The translations under genes were made by a program, and so were the position numbers. A stretch of DNA of 39,602 nt, from contig NZ_JAIWPE010000036.1 in NCBI RefSeq assembly GCF_021028955.1, forward strand, positions 1-39,602, given 5' to 3'. The notes under the pieces are model-generated. The model was not told the DNA's origin, ran no database searches, and worked only from the letters and a program-made list of their open reading frames with translations. Every line of letters begins with the position of its first letter. The first letter of the stretch is position 1. This DNA is from Salipaludibacillus sp. CUR1 (GTDB lineage Bacteria; Bacillota; Bacilli; Bacillales; Salisediminibacteriaceae). Positions 16,347-23,745 of this stretch are shown here, one piece after another.

Positions 16347-16415
16347 TATGCGGGTACTACTAAAATTTTTAAAAAAGACTCGTATAAAGATTTACTACTC
16401 AGGAGGTATTTTATA

Positions 16416-16787
16416 ATGAAGAAGAAATTATCACTTTCTATTTTATCAGGAGTTTTAGCAGTAGGAGTACTTGCCGCATGTGGCGATAACGGCGGTGAAA
16501 ACGAGCCGGGCCTTGAAAACAACAATGGCATGGACAACAATGCTGAAATGAATGAGAACGACGGTATGGACAATAACGAAGGTCTTGAAGATAATGAAGG
16601 TCTTGAAGACAATGAAGGCCTCGAGGATAACGATGGTATGGAAAATAATGACGGCCTTGAAGATAATAATGAATTTGGCGAAGAAGACAACGATGAAGAG
16701 TTCGGTGACGACAACGAAGAACTCGATAATGAATTTGACGAAAATGACGAGTTTGATGACGAAGAAAACGATCTAGGAAACGACTAA
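16416..16787 (+). CDS. Acidic repeat lipoprotein, array member 8
   Basis: A 123-residue lipoprotein with signal peptide MKKKLSLSILSGVLAVGVLA and Cys22. The mature part has a clean hexapeptide run, NEGLED three times then NDGMEN NDGLED, followed by a Glu/Asp/Phe-rich tail in which Phe recurs about every eight residues (EFGEEDNDEEFGDDNEE). It is richer in Glu than the other members. The ATG follows CAGGAGGTA. It ends 183 bp before pgsB and is separated from it by a terminator. Function unknown. Confidence 0.85.
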   Translation: MKKKLSLSILSGVLAVGVLAACGDNGGENEPGLENNNGMDNNAEMNENDGMDNNEGLEDNEGLEDNEGLEDNDGMENNDGLEDNNEFGEEDNDEEFGDDNEELDNEFDENDEFDDEENDLGND

Positions 16788-16801
16788 TAGAGCAACTGGT
16801 T

Positions 16802-16830
16802 AGAGAGGTGATTTTTCACCTCTCTTTTTT
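16802..16830 (+). terminator. Rho-independent terminator of array member 8
   Basis: AGAGAGGTGA at 16802-16811 pairs with TCACCTCTCT at 16816-16825 around TTTT, then T to 16830. It separates the array from the pgs operon. Confidence 0.92.
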
Positions 16831-16853
16831 ATTTGGCTTCTATCCTTCAGATT

Positions 16854-16900
16854 TTCCTCAGGCTTTTCAAAACTTCAACTCTTCCTCAGGCTTTTCAAAA
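16854..16900. repeat. 19-bp direct repeat upstream of pgsB
   Basis: TTCCTCAGGCTTTTCAAAA occurs at 16854-16872 and again at 16882-16900, a 28-bp spacing, between the array terminator and the pgsB start. Two identical sites on nearly the same helical face (28 bp is about 2.7 turns) could bind a regulator of the pgs operon. Confidence 0.7.
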
Positions 16901-16969
16901 TATTCCTCTGCTAAAATCAGCTTTTTTACACAGACTAAAGATAATTTAGACTGTGGAAGGAAGTTACTT

Positions 16970-18148
16970 ATGTATTTGATCCCTCTTTCAGCAATTATAA
17001 TTTTAACTCTTGCGGTCATTGAGAGAATAAAACACCAAAAAAATGTGGAAAGTATTCCAATAAGGATAAATATAAACGGCGTACGCGGCAAGTCTACTGT
17101 TACAAGGCTTGTCACCGGTATTGTCAAAGAGGCGGGCTATAAAACGATAGGCAAAACGACAGGAACGTCTGCCAGAATGATCTACTGGGATACACCTGAG
17201 GAGAAGCCCATTTTGCGGGACCCGGAAGGGCCTAATATTAAAGAGCAGAAAAAGGTGGTCCAGGAAGCGGCTGATCGGGGAGCAGAAGCCCTTATCAGTG
17301 AATGTATGGCAGTCAATCCTGATTATCAGATTACCTTTCAGACGATCATGCTCCAGGCTAATATCGGGGTGATTGTGAATGTGCTGGAAGACCACATGGA
17401 TATGCTTGGCCCTTCATTAGACGATGTGGCTGAATCTTTTATATCAACCATTCCATATAACGGCAAGCTGATTGTAAATGATTCTCCGTATGTGAGTTTC
17501 TATTTGAAAGAAGCTGAAAAAAGAAAGACGAAACTGATCGTCGCGGACGCTTCTCAAATCTCTGAAGACTTTTTGCGTCAGTTTCCATACGTGATTTTTC
17601 CGGAAAATGCGGCTTTGGCTCTTGCTGTGGCCGAGGCGCTTCAAATCGATGAAGAGACCGCGCGCCGGGGGATGCTTAACGCACAACCTGACCCGGGGGC
17701 TTTGAGAATAGAAGAAATTGAAAGTGACGGGCAGAAATCACCGTTTGTGAATGCATTTGCGGCGAATGACGCCCATTCGACGCTGTCGATCTGGCGGCGG
17801 GTGGAGCAGCTTGGTTATGAGACTGAGCGTCCCGTAGTTATTATGAACTGCCGTGAAGACAGGGTGGATCGGACTGAACAGTTTGCGAGGGATGTTCTTC
17901 CTGAAATGAAGATATCGGTTCTCGTTTTAATCGGTGAAAGCGTCGGTCCCATTACAGAGGCGGTCGGCAATGGTTCGATTCAGCCGGGAGAGCTTGTGAA
18001 TATGGAAGGCAAAAGCGTGGAAGAGGCGGCAGCTGCTGTTAAACAGAGGGTTAACGGTGAGGTTGTGTTCGGGATTGGCAATATTCATGGGGCGGCGGAA
18101 GAGCTGCTTGTTTATTTGAAGGAAAGTGAAACGGTGGAGGCTGTTTAA
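16970..18148 (+). CDS. pgsB: PgsB, poly-gamma-glutamate synthase subunit
   Basis: The ATP-dependent amide ligase that, with PgsC, polymerises glutamate through the gamma-carboxyl at the membrane. Starting at the ATG at 16970 (after GGAAGGAAG) gives 392 residues, the normal family length (393 in B. subtilis). A longer frame from 16808 runs into the preceding terminator and is rejected. Visible features are an N-terminal membrane segment (residues 1-16), the P-loop NGVRGKST (about 36-43), the Mur-ligase-like LEDHMDMLG, and VIMNCREDRVDRTEQF. It is the first gene of an operon with pgsC, pgsA, ggt and a fifth gene. Confidence 0.95.
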   Translation: MYLIPLSAIIILTLAVIERIKHQKNVESIPIRININGVRGKSTVTRLVTGIVKEAGYKTIGKTTGTSARMIYWDTPEEKPILRDPEGPNIKEQKKVVQEAADRGAEALISECMAVNPDYQITFQTIMLQANIGVIVNVLEDHMDMLGPSLDDVAESFISTIPYNGKLIVNDSPYVSFYLKEAEKRKTKLIVADASQISEDFLRQFPYVIFPENAALALAVAEALQIDEETARRGMLNAQPDPGALRIEEIESDGQKSPFVNAFAANDAHSTLSIWRRVEQLGYETERPVVIMNCREDRVDRTEQFARDVLPEMKISVLVLIGESVGPITEAVGNGSIQPGELVNMEGKSVEEAAAAVKQRVNGEVVFGIGNIHGAAEELLVYLKESETVEAV

Positions 18149-18337
18149 TAGGGGCAGCCAGGGAGGTTAGAAGAAGGCGGCAGCTACAGCAGCTTTCATT
18201 CATTCGGTTACCGGATGAGCAGGTTGCTTAGTGAAGTGATGGGCGGAAAAAGACCGGTGAGATTTAAATCAGGCTGATGGCTGGAACGGGACGCGGGCTG
18301 ACTGGCTAAGGGCGAAAAAGAAAGGAGTGGGCAATCG

Positions 18338-18790
18338 ATGTTCGGATCAGATTTGTATATAACCTTGGTGACAGGGGTGGTGTTAAGTCTTTTATATGCG
18401 GAAAAAGCAGGTGTTCTTCCCGGCGGGATCATCGTGCCCGGTTACCTGGCACTTATTTTCGACCAGCCTTTCTTTATCATGTCGATTTTTTTTATAAGCT
18501 GCCTTATCTATCTTTTAGTTGTTCATGTGCTTGCTCGTTTTACTATTTTATACGGGAGACGAAAGTTCGCTGCCATGCTTTTAACAGGAGTGGCCCTGAA
18601 GCTGGCCTTTGATTACCTGTACCCGGTGATGCCATTTGAAATATATGAACTGCGCGGAATCGGAGTGATCGTCCCCGGACTCATCGCCAATTCCTTTCAA
18701 AAGCAAGGCGTCCTTATTACCGTAACAAGCACCATGGTATTAAGCGGCATCACCTTCGCCCTCATCACAGCCTACTATTTTATCTGGTAA
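18338..18790 (+). CDS. pgsC: PgsC, poly-gamma-glutamate synthase membrane subunit
   Basis: Integral membrane partner of PgsB. The 150-residue protein (149 in B. subtilis) has about four or five membrane segments and the family motifs YAEKAGVLPGGIIVPGYLAL (residues 21-40) and GIGVIVPGLIANSFQKQGV (about 107-125). The ATG follows AAAGGAGTGG. There is a 189-bp gap after pgsB without a convincing gene or terminator, which is unusual for this operon, where the genes are normally close together. Confidence 0.94.
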   Translation: MFGSDLYITLVTGVVLSLLYAEKAGVLPGGIIVPGYLALIFDQPFFIMSIFFISCLIYLLVVHVLARFTILYGRRKFAAMLLTGVALKLAFDYLYPVMPFEIYELRGIGVIVPGLIANSFQKQGVLITVTSTMVLSGITFALITAYYFIW

Positions 18791-18791
18791 A

Positions 18792-18832
18792 AAAAGGGGG
18801 GTCTGACCCCTTTGTGAAATAACCCCTTTGTG
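18792..18832. repeat. Palindrome copy and 11-bp direct repeat between pgsC and pgsA
   Basis: AAAGGGGGGTCTGACCCCTTT is an imperfect member of the palindrome family. Its right end ACCCCTTTGTG (18806-18816) is repeated at 18822-18832, a short duplication that runs up to the pgsA ribosome site. It could form a hairpin that tunes PgsA expression. Confidence 0.6.
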
Positions 18833-18846
18833 GAGGAGGTGTTAGT

Positions 18847-20007
18847 TTGGATAAGCTGTTTACATACAAGGAGCGGCTGCTGCGGTGGTCAAAGGCGCAT
18901 AAGAAGAAGCTGACTCTTCATACGTCTGTGCTGGCTGTAGGACTAGGGCTTGTGCTCGTATTTTCCCAATACTTGCCGGCTGCCCAGGCGCCTGAAGTGG
19001 AAAAAGCGGAGGGGACGGCGCTGACGGCGAGCTTTGTCGGTGATTTAATGTTTGACAGGCATATTAAAGACGTCATTAAAGAGAAGGGCTATGATTATCT
19101 GTTTGAGTATTCAGAGCCGTACTTTAATGAGTCAGATTTTTGCACAGGCAGCTTCAAACATCCGGTCCATGTCCCGGGGGAAGATCTGCCGCCTAATGAG
19201 GAGCAGCAGGTCGTCTTTTCAGCTGAGCCGGACGCGGTAAACGCACTTGCTGACAGGAATTTCAAATCAGTATCAATCGCCAACAATAACATTAATGATT
19301 ACGGCTATCTCGGTTTCAGATCGACCGTTAATTTTTTTGAAGATCATGATGCGATTGACGCGGCTGGGGTCATGAATGATCTGGATGATGTGGAGAACGC
19401 GGTTTACTTCGAGCATGACGGTATGACGATTGCCACTTTAGGCGCTTCCGATATCGTGGCGGCGAATTCAGCGGCAACCACTTTCCGTCCGGGGATCATG
19501 CCTCTGGATCGTCCTGAGCTGGTTATCTCATCTATTTTAAAAGCCGGTGAAAGAGCGGATCTCGTCATTGTCCACACCCACTGGGGAGAGGCGTACGACT
19601 CCCATGTGACAAACAGACAGCGTGAATTGGCCCGTGCGATGTCCCGGGCAGGGGCAGATGTGATTATCGGCCACTACCCTCATGTCCTGGCGCCTGTTGA
19701 AGTGTATAACGATACGCTCATTTTTTACAGCCTCGGAAACTTTATTTTTGACCAGGGCTGGTCGCGGACAAGGCAGACAGCCCTGGCACACTACCGTCTT
19801 TTTGAAGACGGAAAGGCAGAAGTGGAACTCGTGCCGTTTGTCATGCATGAAGGGCAAGTGAGACCGCCGGGAGAGCAGTCTTTCAGGCGAAGGAGCATCG
19901 AGCGGATGCTGACGAAACGCCTTGATAATAACCAGTGGAAGAAGCGGAACGGAAATGTTGTCATTCCTTTAAACCATTCGCGGGCCATAGCCGGGAGAGG
20001 AGAGTGA
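18847..20007 (+). CDS. pgsA: PgsA/CapA, poly-gamma-glutamate synthesis or export protein
   Basis: Membrane-anchored, extracellular CapA-family protein needed for polymer export. It has 386 residues (380 in B. subtilis), starting with TTG at 18847 after GGAGGAGGTG. One membrane segment lies at about residues 24-41. The calcineurin-like fold is recognisable: SFVGDLMFDRH (62-72), HTHWGEAYDS (243-252), GHYPHVLAPVEVYN (275-288) and FYSLGNFIFDQGW. Several positions differ from the usual family pattern: GSFKHP where GNFENP or GNFEHP is common, ANNNINDYG where ANNHxMDYG is usual, and GHYPH for GHHPH. These changes may weaken metal binding, although the rest is well conserved. The ggt gene follows 6 bp later. 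Confidence 0.92.
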   Translation: MDKLFTYKERLLRWSKAHKKKLTLHTSVLAVGLGLVLVFSQYLPAAQAPEVEKAEGTALTASFVGDLMFDRHIKDVIKEKGYDYLFEYSEPYFNESDFCTGSFKHPVHVPGEDLPPNEEQQVVFSAEPDAVNALADRNFKSVSIANNNINDYGYLGFRSTVNFFEDHDAIDAAGVMNDLDDVENAVYFEHDGMTIATLGASDIVAANSAATTFRPGIMPLDRPELVISSILKAGERADLVIVHTHWGEAYDSHVTNRQRELARAMSRAGADVIIGHYPHVLAPVEVYNDTLIFYSLGNFIFDQGWSRTRQTALAHYRLFEDGKAEVELVPFVMHEGQVRPPGEQSFRRRSIERMLTKRLDNNQWKKRNGNVVIPLNHSRAIAGRGE

Positions 20008-20013
20008 TCATCT

Positions 20014-22155
20014 ATGCGGTTACGAAAACTGACAAACGTCATAGGCATTCCTCTCATCATTATATTTGTAGTGATGGCTTATATCGAAGTGTCCCCTGCC
20101 CAGGAGATTGATGAGATAGTGAGAGATGATACGTTCACAGGAGTAGATGCCGATACGGGATATATCGTCAGTGCCGCGAACCCTTATGCTGTTGATGCGG
20201 GAACCGCCGTTCTTGAGAACGGAGGAAACGCCATTGATGCGGCTCTAGCTGTCTCGTTTACGCTTGGTGTAGTGGAACCGTACGGGTCAGGAATCGGCGG
20301 GGGCGGTTCCATGCTAATCTACGACCCGACCGCCAACGAAGAAGAAAAAGTCAGTTATATAGACTACCGTGAAACCGCCCCCCTTGCCCTGCCAAATGAG
20401 CAAAGGGGTCAGACCCCCCATAATTTGACAGCCGGGATGGCAGATTTCGGGGTGCCGGGGTTTCTTAAAGGGATGGATTATTTGCACAGAAATTATGCGA
20501 CGGTGCCTTTGGATGAGCTAATGCAGCAGGCCATTCTGCTAGCAGACAACGGATTTGAAGTGGATAAATATCTGGCAGAGCGATTTTATTATGCACAGAA
20601 CCGGTTGAACCCTGCCGACATTCCGCATTATTTCCCGGAAAATAATTTTATCCAGCAGGGAAATACGCTTGTTCAGAAGGAATTAGCGGAAACTCTACAG
20701 GAAATTTCAGCAAAAGACAGCCTGGAATCTTATTTTCTTAACGAATTCGCGACAGACATGGCCGCCAGGTTCCCGCTTTTAAGCGAAGAGGATTTCCGGC
20801 AATACGAGGTGCTGACAGATCAGAAGCCCGCAACAGGGCAATTTGATGAGTATACCGTTCATGCTGCCCCGGCTCCTCTTGGCGGACCGGTATTTATCCA
20901 GGCTCTGCAAATGGCTGAATTGATGGACGTGGACGACCACGAGATATTCCGTCTGCCTGAAGATGTAAATGTGGCGGACAGGGATGCGTATACAGATGTC
21001 GAAAAGCCAGTTGAAGATGACGCTATTGAAATAACAGAAGCCGAAAGACAGGAACAGTTAAGAAAAACAGACTCTTACATCGGTTTTATAGAAAAAATGA
21101 TTGGAATCAATTATGAAACATACAGGGACAGGCTAAGAAACATAGGTGACCCTCATACGTCTGAAGAAGCCAGGCAGAAACTTGCTGAAGCAGTAACCTG
21201 GGAGAAATCGAGCGAGCTTGTGAATAACTGGTATGAGTATCTCGATAAAAGAGAGCATCAGCGTCGTTTTGAAGAAGGTGGGGAAGAGGATTTTCTTGAA
21301 GATGGAACGGAATCCTACATTCCTCCCGTTTACGTTAAAAAAGATATGATGACCGAAAAAGCTGCCGGGAAACACGCCAGTCAGCCCCTTGCAGCAGGAG
21401 CCCTTCCAGACATGCCGGCTCAACAGTCAGAACGCGATCAGGGAGCGGCGGAATCATTTTTTGACGCTGAAGCAGAAATAAACCAGCATAACAATACAAC
21501 TCATTTTGTCATCATTGATAAAGAGGGACGGATGGTGTCGGCGACGCATACGTTAAGCAACTTTTTTGGCTCTGGGCAATATTATAAAGGTTTCTTCTTA
21601 AACGACCAGCTCAGTAATTTCAGTGAAACGCCAGGGGCGATTAATGAGCCTTACCCCGGAAGGCGTCCGCGAAGTTTTATGAGCCCGGCTATTTTAGTAA
21701 AAGAAAATGGCGGCAAGGTTGAAGAATTAATCGGTCTCGGATCTCCGGGAGGCGCGCGGATTCCGATGATGATGGCACAGATAATGGTTTTTTACAGCAT
21801 GTATGAGATGGATTTTGAAGAAGCGATGACTTATATGACCCGCTTCCAATACGATTTCAATGATGAAGCGGGAGAATATGAAATCAGACTTGAGCCGAAA
21901 TTCCGTGAATTAGAAGGATACGCTGATATACGCGAAGGACTCAAAGAGCGGGGGTATCCGGTCACCCTTGAATTTGGGCAGATGTATTTCGGGGGCATCC
22001 AGGCTGCGGTTTATGATGCTGCAACCCAGGAACTTTACGGGTACGCCGACCCAAGGCGTGGCGGAAAAGCAGGCGGGGCAGATGAAAGCGAAGCCGGAGC
22101 GGCCGGGGAAACAGCAGAGGTTGCGGATGGCCCTGAGTTGGAGCCCGGTCCTTGA
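20014..22155 (+). CDS. ggt: Membrane-anchored gamma-glutamyltranspeptidase (CapD/PgsD-like)
   Basis: Family enzymes cleave themselves and then transfer or hydrolyse gamma-glutamyl groups. In the pgs operon it most likely trims poly-gamma-glutamate or links it to the wall, as CapD does. The 713-residue protein has an N-terminal membrane anchor (residues 10-24), the large-subunit motif GGNAIDAALAVSFTLGVVEP, and the autoprocessing site NTTH with nucleophile Thr495, followed by GRMVSATHTLSNFFGSG and LGSPGGARIP. It is longer than usual (about 530-590) because of a charged insertion at roughly residues 325-485 and a Gly/Ala/Glu-rich tail. Residues 130-136 are encoded by a copy of the dispersed palindrome. 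The ATG follows GGGAGAGGAG. Confidence 0.92.
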   Translation: MRLRKLTNVIGIPLIIIFVVMAYIEVSPAQEIDEIVRDDTFTGVDADTGYIVSAANPYAVDAGTAVLENGGNAIDAALAVSFTLGVVEPYGSGIGGGGSMLIYDPTANEEEKVSYIDYRETAPLALPNEQRGQTPHNLTAGMADFGVPGFLKGMDYLHRNYATVPLDELMQQAILLADNGFEVDKYLAERFYYAQNRLNPADIPHYFPENNFIQQGNTLVQKELAETLQEISAKDSLESYFLNEFATDMAARFPLLSEEDFRQYEVLTDQKPATGQFDEYTVHAAPAPLGGPVFIQALQMAELMDVDDHEIFRLPEDVNVADRDAYTDVEKPVEDDAIEITEAERQEQLRKTDSYIGFIEKMIGINYETYRDRLRNIGDPHTSEEARQKLAEAVTWEKSSELVNNWYEYLDKREHQRRFEEGGEEDFLEDGTESYIPPVYVKKDMMTEKAAGKHASQPLAAGALPDMPAQQSERDQGAAESFFDAEAEINQHNNTTHFVIIDKEGRMVSATHTLSNFFGSGQYYKGFFLNDQLSNFSETPGAINEPYPGRRPRSFMSPAILVKENGGKVEELIGLGSPGGARIPMMMAQIMVFYSMYEMDFEEAMTYMTRFQYDFNDEAGEYEIRLEPKFRELEGYADIREGLKERGYPVTLEFGQMYFGGIQAAVYDAATQELYGYADPRRGGKAGGADESEAGAAGETAEVADGPELEPGP
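20405..20417. repeat. In-frame palindrome copy inside ggt
   Basis: GGGGTCAGACCCC, extended by CCA, lies within the coding sequence and encodes part of Gln-Arg-Gly-Gln-Thr-Pro-His. It falls in a loop region between YRETAP and GMADFGVPG, where an insertion would be tolerated. Confidence 0.65.
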
Positions 22156-22224
22156 CCTGCTTCACCTCCCGAAAACTCTATCCACACAGATAAAAGAGTC
22201 TATTAAGAAAAGAAGGTGAGAAAC

Positions 22225-23253
22225 ATGGAGCAGTCCAAGCGCCCGGGCGTGAATCGAAAACTGAAACGGCTAGTCTTTCACCTGTTGTTCCCTCTCGTTT
22301 TCCTAACGGCTGTCTTACTTTTTATGGTCGTCTTCAGACATGAGGAGGAAATGACAAATGCAGAAAAAAGAGCAATCGAATCGGTAACGTTTGAGGAAGA
22401 ATGGGCCCGATACGGCCATTTGCCAGTGCACTTAGTAGAGGCGACTGAAGGACTGCCTTCCCCTTTAAAAAGCCGGATTATCCACCGGATGATGGACGAA
22501 ATCCCGCTCCATGTCATGCAGCTTCCATCAGAGGAACTCGCAGCTGAAACTCATGGCGCCTTCGCCGGGTTTACAGCAGGAAATGAAAAGGATGAACCTG
22601 TCTTCTTCACTACTGTAAATGACGAAACAGCCATGAGAGACCTGCCAGGATGGCTAGTGCATTTTTCAAACCGGTTTAACGAGGTATATAACACACGGGA
22701 TATGCTTGATATTACTTTTCTTCCTCCAAACGAGGCATCAAGAGTCATAATGGAAACAATCGAAGAAGAAAAAGAAAAAAGGTTAGAAGAGGAAGAGCTT
22801 GAACAGGCTGAAGGGAAGCCGGGGGTCTACTCCGGGTTCGGAGAAGAGGAAGACGAACCAATCCCCGTTTACAGAAAAATTGCAAAGGATATTCGTGCGC
22901 AGAGCCCGGACGTGGTCCTTTTGGATTTTGATCTGATAGCCGAGCATTTGGAGCATGATGAAGTTAAAATAGCAGAAGGCGGAATGACAGGTGTGGAAGA
23001 GACCGTCGATCAGACATATGAGTTTCTCGAAGCACTTTACCGGTCAATCGATACGTTTACAACGTACATTTTATTCAGTGACGAAGTATTTGAACATTTA
23101 GGCCTCTCTCCGACAGAGCAGCTTGAGGACCAGCTGAATCTGTTGGCTGACCAGAATGAGTACGTCCACGTCGTAAGAATTCCTTCATATAATAAAGAGG
23201 ATGAACAAGAATGGGCAGAAAACCACATTCTTCCTCTCTTCTACCGCAGGTAA
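22225..23253 (+). CDS. Unknown membrane-anchored protein, fifth gene of the pgs operon
   Basis: The 342-residue protein has a basic N-terminus and one membrane segment at about residues 15-34 (LVFHLLFPLVFLTAVLLFMV), so the bulk should be extracellular. A Glu-rich stretch EEEKEKRLEEEELEQAEG lies near residue 190. The segment SPDVVLLDFDLIAEHL and the C-terminal VHVVRIPSYNKEDEQEW faintly recall SGNH-hydrolase folds, but no catalytic Gly-Asp-Ser motif was found, so no function is claimed. It is not the short PgsE/CapE peptide. The ATG at 22225 follows AGAAGGTG; a GTG at 22216 is in frame but lies inside that ribosome site. It is 69 bp after ggt and probably co-transcribed. Confidence 0.75.
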   Translation: MEQSKRPGVNRKLKRLVFHLLFPLVFLTAVLLFMVVFRHEEEMTNAEKRAIESVTFEEEWARYGHLPVHLVEATEGLPSPLKSRIIHRMMDEIPLHVMQLPSEELAAETHGAFAGFTAGNEKDEPVFFTTVNDETAMRDLPGWLVHFSNRFNEVYNTRDMLDITFLPPNEASRVIMETIEEEKEKRLEEEELEQAEGKPGVYSGFGEEEDEPIPVYRKIAKDIRAQSPDVVLLDFDLIAEHLEHDEVKIAEGGMTGVEETVDQTYEFLEALYRSIDTFTTYILFSDEVFEHLGLSPTEQLEDQLNLLADQNEYVHVVRIPSYNKEDEQEWAENHILPLFYRR

Positions 23254-23263
23254 ATGGAAAGAG

Positions 23264-23284
23264 CTGGGGGGTCTGACCCCCCAG
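23264..23284. terminator. Palindrome copy at the end of the pgs operon
   Basis: CTGGGGGG and its complement around TCTGA, followed by TTTTTGG, make a terminator 11 bp after the last pgs-operon stop codon. It is a close copy of the hairpin at 13279-13313. Confidence 0.75.
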
Positions 23285-23314
23285 TTTTTGGAATTCCAAA
23301 ATAACACAAAAAAA

Positions 23315-23359
23315 GAAACAAGCGATGACTCCCTGGGACGGGGGAGCATCGCTTGTTTC
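23315..23359 (-). terminator. Strong hairpin, terminator-like on the minus strand
   Basis: GAAACAAGCGATG (23315-23327) pairs with CATCGCTTGTTTC (23347-23359), with an inner CTCCC/GGGAG stem. On the minus strand the stem is followed by seven T. No minus-strand gene lies upstream of it, so it may be a backup terminator for either direction. Confidence 0.6.
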
Positions 23360-23745
23360 TTCGCTTAAGTAAAGACTAAGTCTTTACTAAGCAAATATAT
23401 CAAAATGATAGGGGGGGAGAGATGAAAGTGGTGGATTTCAACTCTTAATTCTAGTATACCCATATGCAGAGACTTAAAACATTATTTTCGAAAAAATGTT
23501 TTAAAGTTTTAAAAAGAAACGCTTAAGGCAGATAGCAGACGGTCATAAACCTTTTTCGGGACATTTGTTAAGTCTAAAGTATGACTATTATATATAAAAC
23601 TTGCTACTAAATGACAAAAATACGAAAATAGTCCATTAGAACCTACTAATATAACTATTAAATTGATAAAATTACCTTTACTATTGTCTTTATTTTAGGA
23701 GTTTAGACCCTTTTAATTAAAAAATATGAGGAAAGAGGTGGATGT
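23360..23745. other. Regulatory region upstream of the NlpC/P60 gene
   Basis: No gene. A long inverted repeat, AGTAAAGAC (23368-23376) and GTCTTTACT (23380-23388), extended by GCTT/AAGC, is a possible operator or third hairpin. A loose promoter, TTGTTA (23565-23570) with TTATAT (23588-23593), lies about 155 bp before the gene. The rest is very AT-rich. Confidence 0.45.

Noticed and set aside
16808-16969. N-terminal extension of pgsB starting at 16808
   Set aside because: It begins inside the terminator hairpin, lacks a ribosome site, and the family length is reached from the ATG at 16970.
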